Part shown: in pieces, positions 25,844 to 33,118 of the stretch
How the letters are laid out: each line of letters begins with the position of its first letter
How positions within the stretch are numbered: the first letter of the stretch is position 1
Source: Mariniblastus sp.
GTDB lineage: Bacteria > Planctomycetota > Planctomycetia > Pirellulales > Pirellulaceae
Direction of reading: 5' to 3'
DNA length: 42,511 nt
Assembly (NCBI GenBank): GCA_022447605.1
Contig: JAKVBG010000032.1
Span: 1 to 42,511 of the forward strand
Position numbers and translations under genes: made by a program
The notes under the pieces: generated by a model
Databases searched by the model: none
What the model saw: the letters and a program-made list of their open reading frames with translations, nothing else
Told to the model about the DNA's origin: nothing

Positions 25844-26156
25844 TGACAGAAACGACGACGGACAGTTGCCAGACGATGAATTCTGGGAGCTGGCCGATAC
25901 CTTCATTGAAAGCGCTGACAACCTTTGTGAACTCTCTCACGATGCGGGAAATGTCAGCGCAGCGTTGCTCTTTGCCGCCTCCCGCTTCAGCGCCTTTGTC
26001 GTTGCATCGTCAGCCAATGATTCCACCGATCTTTCCGCCAAGCAGGAAGAAGCGACCGACTATTTTGTGGATCAGTTTCGCCTGATGATGACCGAAAACC
26101 TGAACGATTTCCTTCAGAATTTCGACGAATTTTTTGGCGACGAAGAGACGGCTTGA
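25836..26156 (+). CDS. DUF3144-like small protein
   Basis: A 106-residue acidic protein whose ATG lies inside the end of tex (ATGAGTGA overlap of 8 bases), so translation is probably coupled. After an Asp-rich start it reads FWELADTFIESADNL, then NVSAALLFAASRFSAFVVASS, then YFVDQFRLMMTENLNDFLQNF. These blocks resemble, from memory, the DUF3144 family, which is small, helical and of unknown role. There is no signal peptide or metal motif. An upstream in-frame ATG at 25788 would put 48 bases more into tex and is less likely. The operon context links it to tex; no function is known. Confidence 0.75.
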   Translation: MSDDRNDDGQLPDDEFWELADTFIESADNLCELSHDAGNVSAALLFAASRFSAFVVASSANDSTDLSAKQEEATDYFVDQFRLMMTENLNDFLQNFDEFFGDEETA

Positions 26157-26208
26157 CGGTCCTCCGGTAAAACACATCCAACCGCCCTCAGAACCAACGA
26201 CCTTTGAT

Positions 26209-26691
26209 ATGGACTTCGAAGAAAAACTCAAGAAAGCGATCAACCGAGGCGAGGAACGAAGTTCAAATCGCAGGGAAGACAGGGAACAGAAAAAACTGTC
26301 TCGCGAGGATTTGAAGAATCGGCATAACGAATTTCGGTTGAATCTGTCTGATCACATCGAAAAGTCGCTGAAAAAACTGATTGACCATTTCCCCGGCTTT
26401 GAATATGAAACCATTTACGGAGACCGGGGATGGGGAGGTGCCATTTCACGGGACGACATTACCCGATCGGCCTCAGGAAAGAGTGGTTCTTTCTTTAGTC
26501 GCCTGGAACTGACCGTCAGACCTCTTAACGAATTCCACGTCGTCAATATTACCGGCAAAGGCACGGTCCAGAACAAGGAAATGTTCAACTGGAACTACTT
26601 CAAGGATATCCCGGAAACCGATAGTGAAGAATTCAAGAAAAAAATCGACACCTGGATACTTCAATACGCCGAACAATTCGCGGCCCGATAA
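26209..26691 (+). CDS. Hypothetical protein in the tex operon
   Basis: A 160-residue protein I cannot assign. It begins with a highly charged helix (MDFEEKLKKAINRGEERSSN, then RREDREQKKLSRED), followed by a globular part with the aromatic-rich segment FEYETIYGDRGWGGAISRDD and a beta-like stretch LELTVRPLNEFHVVNITGKGTV. The C-terminus is helical (KKKIDTWILQYAEQFAAR). There is no signal peptide or known motif. The ATG at 26209 was preferred over an upstream TTG that overlaps the previous gene. It lies 52 bases after the DUF3144-like gene and 17 bases before the DUF1571 gene, which suggests one transcript. It may be a cytosolic partner of the membrane-anchored DUF1571 protein; that is inference. 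Confidence 0.7.
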   Translation: MDFEEKLKKAINRGEERSSNRREDREQKKLSREDLKNRHNEFRLNLSDHIEKSLKKLIDHFPGFEYETIYGDRGWGGAISRDDITRSASGKSGSFFSRLELTVRPLNEFHVVNITGKGTVQNKEMFNWNYFKDIPETDSEEFKKKIDTWILQYAEQFAAR

Positions 26692-26708
26692 CGTTATCTA
26701 ACGGCTGA

Positions 26709-27725
26709 ATGACGATGAGCAACCTCACCCCCAGTCGCAGCGACCAGGAAGTCAAATCAAACACCGCGCCGCGACGTCGGCTAGGGTGTTTTTTCACGAT
26801 TTGCCTGCTGGTTCTCTCTCTGATTGCAGCCGCCCTGGTCGTGAATCATCGTTACCAAAAGTCGATTACGGCCAGCATCGACCCCGAGGAAACTCGACCG
26901 GTAGAAATTGTCACGAATAAGCCGGCGGATCAGGGAACCCCGGCGGAAGAGATAACTGGTGTGACGGCCGGCATCAATCAGGAGGCGATCACCGCAGCCA
27001 AACACCCCCTTTTGCCGTTGTTGGCGGTGGCCAAATCAGCCATCCAGCAAATGGCTGATCAGGTTCAGGATTACGAGGCCACCGTGATCACGCAGGTACA
27101 GCTTGACGGCAAACTGGGTGAAGAAAATTACATGGCGGTCAGGATTCGCCACGAACGGGAAGAGGGCGATCAGAAAATTCCATTTTCGGTTTACACCCGT
27201 TTCCTGAAACCGACCAACACGGCCGGCCAGGAGGCAATCTGGATAGAGGGTGAAAATGACGGCAAGATCATTGCGCACCCGGCCGGCATGTTCAACTTGA
27301 TCCGTTTGAAATTAGATCCTGATGGGGCGATTGCCATGCAGGGAAGCCGGTATTCCATTCGGGATATCGGCATGAAGAACCTGCTGGTCAAGATGCTGGA
27401 AAAAGGGGAAGACGGATTGAAAAACGACGATTGCCAGGTCCGGATTGAGCGGAATGTCAAGGTCGGCGAGGTTCAGTGCACCATGCTGGAAATCGTCTAC
27501 CCGGAAGAAACACCCAATATCGATTTTCACAAGGCCCGGATTTTCATCGACGACCAGCGCGGATTGCCCATTGCCTACGAAGGTTACCTCTGGCCGGAAA
27601 AGAAAGGAGAAGAAGCGCCGTTGCTGGAAAAATATATCTACAACAACATCAAGTTGAATATCGGTTTGACCGACGCAGAATTTGATCCCGACAACCCAAA
27701 GTACGACTACCCGGGTGGTGACTGA
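26709..27725 (+). CDS. Membrane-anchored DUF1571 protein
   Basis: A 338-residue protein with an N-terminal cytoplasmic stub, one transmembrane helix (residues about 24-45, CFFTICLLVLSLIAAALVV), a Pro/Glu/Thr-rich linker, and a DUF1571 domain from about 100 to the end. Typical blocks are MADQVQDYEATVITQVQLDG, VYTRFLKPTNTAGQEAIW, GSRYSIRDIGMKNLL and a C-terminal LNIGLTDAEFDPDNPKYDYPG. The domain resembles outer-membrane lipoprotein-sorting folds of the LolA/LppX type, as DUF1571 does in planctomycetes, so binding of a lipid or envelope polymer is possible. It is the last gene of the tex group. No function has been established as far as I recall. Confidence 0.85.
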   Translation: MTMSNLTPSRSDQEVKSNTAPRRRLGCFFTICLLVLSLIAAALVVNHRYQKSITASIDPEETRPVEIVTNKPADQGTPAEEITGVTAGINQEAITAAKHPLLPLLAVAKSAIQQMADQVQDYEATVITQVQLDGKLGEENYMAVRIRHEREEGDQKIPFSVYTRFLKPTNTAGQEAIWIEGENDGKIIAHPAGMFNLIRLKLDPDGAIAMQGSRYSIRDIGMKNLLVKMLEKGEDGLKNDDCQVRIERNVKVGEVQCTMLEIVYPEETPNIDFHKARIFIDDQRGLPIAYEGYLWPEKKGEEAPLLEKYIYNNIKLNIGLTDAEFDPDNPKYDYPGGD

Positions 27726-27790
27726 AATCCGGCATCAGGCAACCGCTCACACTCTCATGCACGCGTAAGAAAATCGATTAACGCTTGAGC

Positions 27791-28660
27791 TTAAGCGGTC
27801 TCGGCCACCAGGACCTCACCCTTGCCACCGCGCAACATATCGCCGTGAAAGACCTGGTAGGCATCGACCGTCAACAACCGTTCAATCGATCCCGGCCCGT
27901 CTCCCTGGCCAGCCAACCATTTCCGCAACAGCTGGGTCATCGGGAAAGCGAGGCGACTGCCCGCTTGAAAAACGGGGCCCAGACTCTGCCGGATTGACGA
28001 ACCTTGGCAATTCGTGGTCATGATGGTCCCTCGAATCATACCACTGCCAAAGGAACCCTCGATCCCCTCTCCGACCAGGATGGTACCGGCCCGCATGCGG
28101 GAACCTAATTGATGACCAGCCGAACCACCAATCAGAATCATTCCTCGCCGCATGGCTGTCCCGGTCCCCACCCCGGCATTGCGACCAACCGACAGGTAAC
28201 CGCCCTGGACACCGGACCGGGTACCCGGGTAGACCCCACCGGTCCAATCTCCCGAGTCTCGCGTGACCCGAATCTGGCCGCCCTGCATTTCGGCACCGAG
28301 AAAATCGGAAACGGATCCTTGTACCTCGATCGTTCCGCCCAACATTTGAGCACCGACATGGCGGCCGGCATCGCCCTCTACCTGAATCAGGCCCCGCTGC
28401 AGTCCAAAACCAATCTCGTGCACCGCCGTCAGATCGCCTTCCCAGCGATGGACCAGGCCTGGATCGTGGCCACGGGGATCTGCGGTTTTGTCGACGGCCA
28501 CATCAAACAACTCACCCAGCTCCTGCTGGCCATTGCCGACCCAGATGGATCGACGCTGGATCTCCTCCAGCGGAGAACGGGCAAGCAGATCGGGCAGGAT
28601 CCCCCCTACCCGAATCGGGATTTTTGACCGGTAATTTTCGAGTCGCAACCGAATTGCCAT
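27791..28660 (-). CDS. fhcC: Formyltransferase/hydrolase complex subunit C (FhcC-like)
   Basis: A 289-residue protein with the long GXGXG right-handed beta-helix of formylmethanofuran dehydrogenase subunit C and bacterial FhcC. Repeating turns are easy to see: IQVEGDAGRHVGAQMLGGTI, VSDFLGAEMQGGQIRV, GDWTGGVYPG, LSVGRNAGVGTGTAMRRG and MILIGGSAGHQLGSRMRAG. In bacteria with tetrahydromethanopterin-linked C1 metabolism, which includes many planctomycetes, the Fhc complex converts formyl-H4MPT to formate. The other Fhc subunits are not in this window, so the gene stands alone here. The ATG at 28660 matches the family start (MAIRLRLENY). It diverges from the mobA-like gene over 68 bases. A pseudo-hit to GltB domain III was considered, but the N-terminal block favours FhcC. 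Confidence 0.88.
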   Translation of the reverse strand: MAIRLRLENYRSKIPIRVGGILPDLLARSPLEEIQRRSIWVGNGQQELGELFDVAVDKTADPRGHDPGLVHRWEGDLTAVHEIGFGLQRGLIQVEGDAGRHVGAQMLGGTIEVQGSVSDFLGAEMQGGQIRVTRDSGDWTGGVYPGTRSGVQGGYLSVGRNAGVGTGTAMRRGMILIGGSAGHQLGSRMRAGTILVGEGIEGSFGSGMIRGTIMTTNCQGSSIRQSLGPVFQAGSRLAFPMTQLLRKWLAGQGDGPGSIERLLTVDAYQVFHGDMLRGGKGEVLVAETA

Positions 28661-28728
28661 CGTTAAACGCCTGCCCATGGTCGATAATTCAGGGACTCAG
28701 GCTAACCGAGTCACCCCTGGTTTCCAAG

Positions 28729-29397
28729 ATGCCCCCCCAGACCCAGCAAAATCCCGGTGATAAGCTCGGTGTGATCATTCTCACCGGTGGCCATAGTCAA
28801 CGAATGGGCCGCCCCAAGTGGAGTCTCCCTTTTGGCAGCCAGACCCTGTTGGAACGGACGGTTGAAACCTGCCAGTTGATTTCGTCGGAAATCGTGATTG
28901 CCGCCAACCCAACCCAGGAATTTCCCGACCTGGGAAAACGAACGACCATCGTGCGGGATCAACACCCGGACTGCGGACCCCTGGAAGGGATCCGCAACGG
29001 TCTGGCACTCCTCCAGCAACGCGGATTGGAGTGGGGGTTTGTCACGGCCTGTGATGTCCCCAACCTGTCACCTGGGATCGCGCCGTTCCTACTGGAACAG
29101 TCTCACGGTTTTGAAGCGGTCATTCCAATTCGGGAGGAACGCATCTATGGGATGACGGCACTCTACCGCTGCGATCTACATCCAAGAATTGAATCCTTGA
29201 TCAAGCAGCGGCAATTACGGGTTTCCCACCTCGCCCGGTTATTTCATTGTCGGCTGCTACTGGACGAAGCCCTCCGCGCGGTCGACCAGAACCTGGACTC
29301 ACTCGGTAACTTGAATTACCCGGAACAGTACTTGGCGATCCTGCAATCGCTGGGACTCAACCCACCAGCCGGGTTCCTCGATTCACTCGACCGCTAG
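28729..29397 (+). CDS. mobA: MobA-like molybdenum cofactor guanylyltransferase
   Basis: A 222-residue nucleotidyltransferase of the MobA/MocA type. The signature LTGGHSQRMGRPK (residues 18-30) includes the lysine that contacts GTP; DQHPDCGPLEGIRNGL and the metal-binding VTACDVPNLSP follow. MobA joins GMP to molybdopterin for enzymes of the DMSO-reductase family. Relatives using other nucleotides cannot be excluded, hence moderate confidence in the symbol. The ATG at 28729 was chosen over an upstream TTG. It diverges from fhcC and overlaps rsfS stop-to-stop by four bases. Its position beside fhcC is suggestive because archaeal formylmethanofuran dehydrogenases carry this cofactor. Bacterial Fhc complexes are believed not to use it, so the link may be coincidence. 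Confidence 0.85.
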   Translation: MPPQTQQNPGDKLGVIILTGGHSQRMGRPKWSLPFGSQTLLERTVETCQLISSEIVIAANPTQEFPDLGKRTTIVRDQHPDCGPLEGIRNGLALLQQRGLEWGFVTACDVPNLSPGIAPFLLEQSHGFEAVIPIREERIYGMTALYRCDLHPRIESLIKQRQLRVSHLARLFHCRLLLDEALRAVDQNLDSLGNLNYPEQYLAILQSLGLNPPAGFLDSLDR

Positions 29398-29858
29398 CCA
29401 CCAAGCCCGGACAGCGTCTCGGTCAAATCGACCTTGGATGCATCGGCCCACAATGCCTCCAGGCTATAAAAATCGCGGGTCTCTTCATCAAACAGGTGAA
29501 TCACGACGGTCCCGTAATCAAGTACGATCCAACGGCTATCATCATAGCCGTCGATATGCATCCGCTTATCTTTGAGTTCATCTTCCAGTTTATGGTCGAT
29601 TTCCTCACTCATGGCGTGCAATTGGCGGCGGCTGGTTCCCGTCGCAATCACAAAGTAATCAAACATGGCCGATTGTTGGCTCATATCCAGGACGGCAATG
29701 TCTGTCCCCTGATTCTCGGCCGCTGTCCGCGCAGCGGCCAAGGCCAAGACAAGACTTCTTTGAGGATTCACTCGGTCCCGGGCTGCGCCCGATGGTCGGT
29801 CTTCAATCAAACTAGATCCCTGCATCGATTCCGGGTTAAACGTTGTTGAAATTACCAT
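29394..29858 (-). CDS. rsfS: Ribosome silencing factor RsfS (YbeB/Iojap family)
   Basis: A 154-residue protein with an N-terminal extension of about 40 residues before the RsfS fold. Family blocks are IAVLDMSQQSAMFDYFVIATGTSRRQLHAM, the DSRWIVLDYGTVVIHLF strand pair and FYSLEALWADA at the end. RsfS binds ribosomal protein uL14 and blocks joining of the subunits when nutrients are scarce. ATG at 29858 was chosen; a later ATG at 29825 is possible, and an upstream TTG at 29885 is less likely. The usual neighbours nadD or rlmH are not present. It is convergent with mobA, the two stops sharing CTAG. The assignment is confident. Confidence 0.95.
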   Translation of the reverse strand: MVISTTFNPESMQGSSLIEDRPSGAARDRVNPQRSLVLALAAARTAAENQGTDIAVLDMSQQSAMFDYFVIATGTSRRQLHAMSEEIDHKLEDELKDKRMHIDGYDDSRWIVLDYGTVVIHLFDEETRDFYSLEALWADASKVDLTETLSGLGG

Positions 29859-29924
29859 TGTAGGCCTTATCACTCGCTGGACCAAGGTGTAGGTTCAGCA
29901 GTCGTGACGTTGCGTCTCCAGATC

Positions 29925-29967
29925 CCCGCCTTGGGCGGGAGCCAAAACGGGTTAGCCCGCCCGTTTT
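29925..29967. promoter_or_regulatory. Set of mutually exclusive hairpins in the rsfS/Nudix divergent region
   Basis: Three alternative perfect pairings overlap: CCCGCC (29925-29930) with GGCGGG (29934-29939); GGGCGGG (29933-29939) with CCCGCCC (29956-29962); and AAAACGGG (29944-29951) with CCCGTTTT (29960-29967). The last ends in TTTT and reads as a weak terminator on both strands. If transcribed, the region could act as a switch-like leader. Confidence 0.4.
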
Positions 29968-30048
29968 CCGGGGGCGCAGATGGGACGGGAATCTCACAAC
30001 TTCTCGAAGCGAGACTGCGTTGTGCTTCATGACGGGACGCGTCGATCC

Positions 30049-30606
30049 ATGACACCTGAATTCGAAAAAAGACTACAGCGCGAACTGTCGGTGCGACAAC
30101 GCCAGGACCTGGCGATCGATGGTTTCTTTCCAGCCGCTGTCCTGGTCCCGCTACTGGTCACAGACACCGGGTATGAGCTGCTATTCACAGTCCGCTCCCG
30201 GCAGCTGGTCCATCATGCGGGGCAGATTTCCTTTCCGGGAGGAAAACTGGAGCCAGGTGAAACGGCTGCCCAGGCAGCCAGTCGCGAGATGCAGGAGGAA
30301 ATCGGCATCCTGCCCCGACGCGTGGTCGGGGCATTGGACACGTTACCTTCACCGGCCGGTTTTGTGGTGACCCCCGTGATTGCCTTCGTCGACTGGCCCC
30401 AACCCCTCGTACTGAACCCCGACGAAGTCGAGGAGACATTCACTGTCAAGCTGCAAGACCTGCAGGAACTGAAGCCGCGCCAGCAGGAGCAAACTTTCCA
30501 AGGCGGTATGCGAACGGTCTATTTTTATGACTACCAGGATCGCGTCATCTGGGGCTTGACGGCCAATATCATTCGCAACCTGCTCGACATCCTCTCGCCA
30601 GTTTGA
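30049..30606 (+). CDS. Nudix hydrolase, CoA pyrophosphatase-like
   Basis: A 185-residue hydrolase of the NudL/CoA pyrophosphatase type. A complete Nudix box lies at residues 65-87 (GKLEPGET, then REMQEEIGI) with the catalytic glutamates E83 and E84. Just before it is LVHHAGQISFPGG, the motif that marks coenzyme A diphosphatases, which split CoA into phosphopantetheine and 3',5'-ADP. A CoA-related substrate is therefore likely but not proven. An in-frame ATG at 29980 would add 23 residues; the ATG at 30049 gives a normal family length. The 5' region contains competing hairpins (29925-29967). It diverges from rsfS. Confidence 0.9.
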   Translation: MTPEFEKRLQRELSVRQRQDLAIDGFFPAAVLVPLLVTDTGYELLFTVRSRQLVHHAGQISFPGGKLEPGETAAQAASREMQEEIGILPRRVVGALDTLPSPAGFVVTPVIAFVDWPQPLVLNPDEVEETFTVKLQDLQELKPRQQEQTFQGGMRTVYFYDYQDRVIWGLTANIIRNLLDILSPV

Positions 30607-30680
30607 TTCACCAACCCCTGGCGCCCGCCCTCATTTCTGTGCCTTGAAGATGGCTTGTGTATGGCCTGCAACCGATGACA

Positions 30681-30709
30681 TTATCAAAGTACCGGATATC
30701 GATTAGACT
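30681..30709 (+). promoter_or_regulatory. Candidate promoter of the threonine/serine dehydratase gene
   Basis: TTATCA (30681-30686) and TAGACT (30704-30709) are separated by 17 bases, 47 bases before the ATG at 30757. The -10 box equals that proposed for the cysteine-rich gene. Confidence 0.35.
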
Positions 30710-30756
30710 GGAGGGCAGTACGGCAGCCTGTCCAGTCCTCCGATGGATGCGACCTC

Positions 30757-31734
30757 ATGACATTAAAAGTCCACTTCAAACCAACGGATATTGTCCGCCT
30801 GGCTGACGTCAAAAACGCATCACGTCAGATCCGGCCCTACATCCATCGCACGCCCGTTTTGACTTGTGAATCACTCAACCGGATGGTCGGCCACAATCTC
30901 TTCTTCAAGTGCGAGAACCTGCAGAAGACGGGGGCATTCAAATTCCGTGGAGCGGTCAACGCGGTCTCGCAATTAAATGATGCCGAACTGGAAAACGGGG
31001 TGGTCACCCACAGTTCGGGGAATCACGCGGCCGCCCTGGCTCAGGCAGCGCGGATTTTCGGGACCAAGGCACACATTGTCATGCCCAGCTCGGCCTCCAG
31101 TATCAAGCGGAAGGCCGTGATCGAGTACGGTGGCAACGTGATCGAGTGTCAACCGAACCTCGACTCCCGCCTGGAATACGCCGAACGGGTTCAAGCGGAA
31201 ACCGGGGCGACCATGATCCCCCCCTTCAACGATCCACGGATCATCGCCGGCCAGGGGACCGCAGCCCTGGAATTCCTGCAACAGGTACCGAACCTCGATC
31301 TGCTGATCGCCCCTATCGGCGGCGGCGGCCTGATCAGTGGAACGTGTGTCACCAGCACGGCCATCTCACCCCGGTGCAAGGTGATTGGGGCGGAACCGGA
31401 AGGTGCCGACGATGCCTTTCGATCGAAAGAAGCTCGCGAGATGCTCCCCCAGACAAACCCACAGACGATTGCCGATGGCCTGTTGACCAGCATGGGCAAA
31501 CTGACCTGGCCCTATGTACGCGACCTGGTTCGCCAAGTGGTGACGGTCAGCGACGAGGAGACGGTCAAGGCGATGAGGCTCTTCCTCGAACGGGCCAAGG
31601 TCCTGATCGAACCGAGTTCGGCCGTGGCGTTGGCGGCCGCCTTCAGCCCCAAGCTCAACAGCTCGGGAAGTGACCGCAACATCGGTATCATCCTCAGCGG
31701 TGGCAACGTCGACCTGGACCATTTACCGTGGTAA
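30757..31734 (+). CDS. PLP-dependent threonine/serine dehydratase
   Basis: A 325-residue fold-type II PLP enzyme. Lysine K62 in KTGAFKFRGA forms the Schiff base; SSGNHAAALA contacts the substrate carboxylate; PIGGGGLISG holds the cofactor phosphate; SGGNVDLD lies near the end. It should deaminate L-threonine or L-serine to the 2-oxo acid and ammonia, or racemise serine. The length and lack of an ACT domain fit catabolic threonine dehydratase or serine racemase, not the feedback-regulated biosynthetic IlvA; the choice between the two is open, so no symbol is given. The MFS gene begins 31 bases later and may be co-transcribed. Confidence 0.93.
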   Translation: MTLKVHFKPTDIVRLADVKNASRQIRPYIHRTPVLTCESLNRMVGHNLFFKCENLQKTGAFKFRGAVNAVSQLNDAELENGVVTHSSGNHAAALAQAARIFGTKAHIVMPSSASSIKRKAVIEYGGNVIECQPNLDSRLEYAERVQAETGATMIPPFNDPRIIAGQGTAALEFLQQVPNLDLLIAPIGGGGLISGTCVTSTAISPRCKVIGAEPEGADDAFRSKEAREMLPQTNPQTIADGLLTSMGKLTWPYVRDLVRQVVTVSDEETVKAMRLFLERAKVLIEPSSAVALAAAFSPKLNSSGSDRNIGIILSGGNVDLDHLPW

Positions 31735-31765
31735 CCATTGACCAGGACGACCCGCACCAAGGTTT

Positions 31766-33118
31766 ATGGAATTAAACCTGCGCATGATCAACACCGTTTC
31801 ATCGATCCGTGATGACAAGGAACCCGGTCCGGCCTCCCCACGAGTCTACAACGCCTCCCTGCTGATGGCGTTCCTGGCCAATGTTTTCCAGTTGATCGCG
31901 GTCAGCCTGTTGTTTCGCTATTCCGATTTTGTCAACGTACTGGGTGGGGATGAATGGCACCTCGGCTGGATCGTGGGAATTGCCTCGTTCGGCGCGATCG
32001 CCTGCCGGTTGATCCAGGGAACCGCAATTGACCGATTCGGGCCAGGCCTGGTCTGGATCATCTCGCTGATTGGTGAGATCATCGCCATCCTCTGGCACCT
32101 GGGTATCGACTCGGTGTCGGGGACCGAGGTTTACCTGGCTCGCAGCCTGTTTGCCATGAGCCTGGCAGGGACGTTTGGCGCCTGGATCAGCTTCATTTCG
32201 CTCCAGGCACCCCACCAGCGGATTGCCGAAGTGATCGGCGTGATCGGGTCGAGCGGATTCGTCGGGATGGCGATCGGCCCCACCATCGGCGACTGGATTT
32301 TTGCTGATGCGGGAACGTACGCCAACCAGGTCGAACGAATGTTCCATGTCGCCACGTTCACTGCAACCCTCTCCCTCCTGTTTGCCGCCCTGGCCTGGTG
32401 GCTGGCCAGTCGTAACGACTTGTTGAAATCGAATTCTCGCGCTGTCTTCGACAATCCGTTGCGCGTGATCTGGAACAGCAAACCGGGTTTCATCCTGGTG
32501 ATCGGGATGCTGATGGGACTGACGATCGGTTTCCCAGGGACCTATTTGCGCCCCTTTGCCGAGTCGCTCGATATCGAAAACATCAAAGCGTTTTTCATCA
32601 TCTACAATGTCGTTGCCTTCGTCAGCCGACTCCTCTTTCGTAATGCTCCCCAGGTTCTCGGTCTCTCCAATACAATCCTGCTCGGTTTCGGGTTCATGAC
32701 CCTCAGCATGTTGCTCTACCTTCCCCTGCAGAACGAAGATGGATTCTGGTTGCCGGCCACAGCGGGCGGCCTGGCCCCCTGTTTCCTGTTCCCCTCGGTG
32801 GTCGCCGCCTGTACCAATTCGTTCGCCAAGATCCACCGTGGGATCGCCACCCAGCTCATCCTGGGCATGTACGACCTGGGCGTCCTGGTCGGCATGCCAG
32901 TCATCGGTTATCTGGTCATCGAGGCCCGGGCCAAGGGACTGGAGCCGTATCCCTTTACGATCAAGGCGCTGCTGGGAACCATCGTCACCGTATCGCTGGT
33001 CTACCTGCTGATCGAGAAGCTGAAACCACGCCGAGACGATCGCCCATCCGAGACGTCCTCATCCGAGACGTCCTCATCCGAGACGTCCTCATCCGACCCG
33101 GGCCACAACCTGCCCTAG
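31766..33118 (+). CDS. Major facilitator superfamily transporter
   Basis: A 450-residue integral membrane protein with about 12 hydrophobic helices in two six-helix halves and a polar central loop (SRNDLLKSNSRAVFDNPLRV). The helix 2-3 loop contains QGTAIDRFGPG, a form of the MFS loop motif. The C-terminus is a cytoplasmic tail with a 15-bp tandem repeat encoding three SETSS units. Substrate is unknown; drug, sugar and amino-acid exporters all look like this. It follows the threonine/serine dehydratase by 31 bases, so transport of a related amino acid or product is possible. Its stop is interlocked with that of the DUF4159 gene (CTAG). Confidence 0.88.
   Translation: MELNLRMINTVSSIRDDKEPGPASPRVYNASLLMAFLANVFQLIAVSLLFRYSDFVNVLGGDEWHLGWIVGIASFGAIACRLIQGTAIDRFGPGLVWIISLIGEIIAILWHLGIDSVSGTEVYLARSLFAMSLAGTFGAWISFISLQAPHQRIAEVIGVIGSSGFVGMAIGPTIGDWIFADAGTYANQVERMFHVATFTATLSLLFAALAWWLASRNDLLKSNSRAVFDNPLRVIWNSKPGFILVIGMLMGLTIGFPGTYLRPFAESLDIENIKAFFIIYNVVAFVSRLLFRNAPQVLGLSNTILLGFGFMTLSMLLYLPLQNEDGFWLPATAGGLAPCFLFPSVVAACTNSFAKIHRGIATQLILGMYDLGVLVGMPVIGYLVIEARAKGLEPYPFTIKALLGTIVTVSLVYLLIEKLKPRRDDRPSETSSSETSSSETSSSDPGHNLP
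33047..33091 (+). repeat. 15-bp tandem repeat at the MFS gene 3' end
   Basis: TCCGAGACGTCCTCA occurs three times in frame without mismatches (33047, 33062, 33077), encoding Ser/Glu/Thr-rich tail residues. A partial fourth copy (TCCGA) follows. Confidence 0.92.

Noticed and set aside
27782..27797. Terminator at CGCTTGAGCTTAAGCG between the DUF1571 gene and fhcC
   Set aside because: Only a 5-bp stem with no T-run on either strand, overlapping the fhcC stop; too weak to call.
31799..32836. 345-codon minus strand open frame
   Set aside because: Antisense to the MFS transporter; polar Asp/Gln/Gly-rich composition arises from complementing hydrophobic codons.
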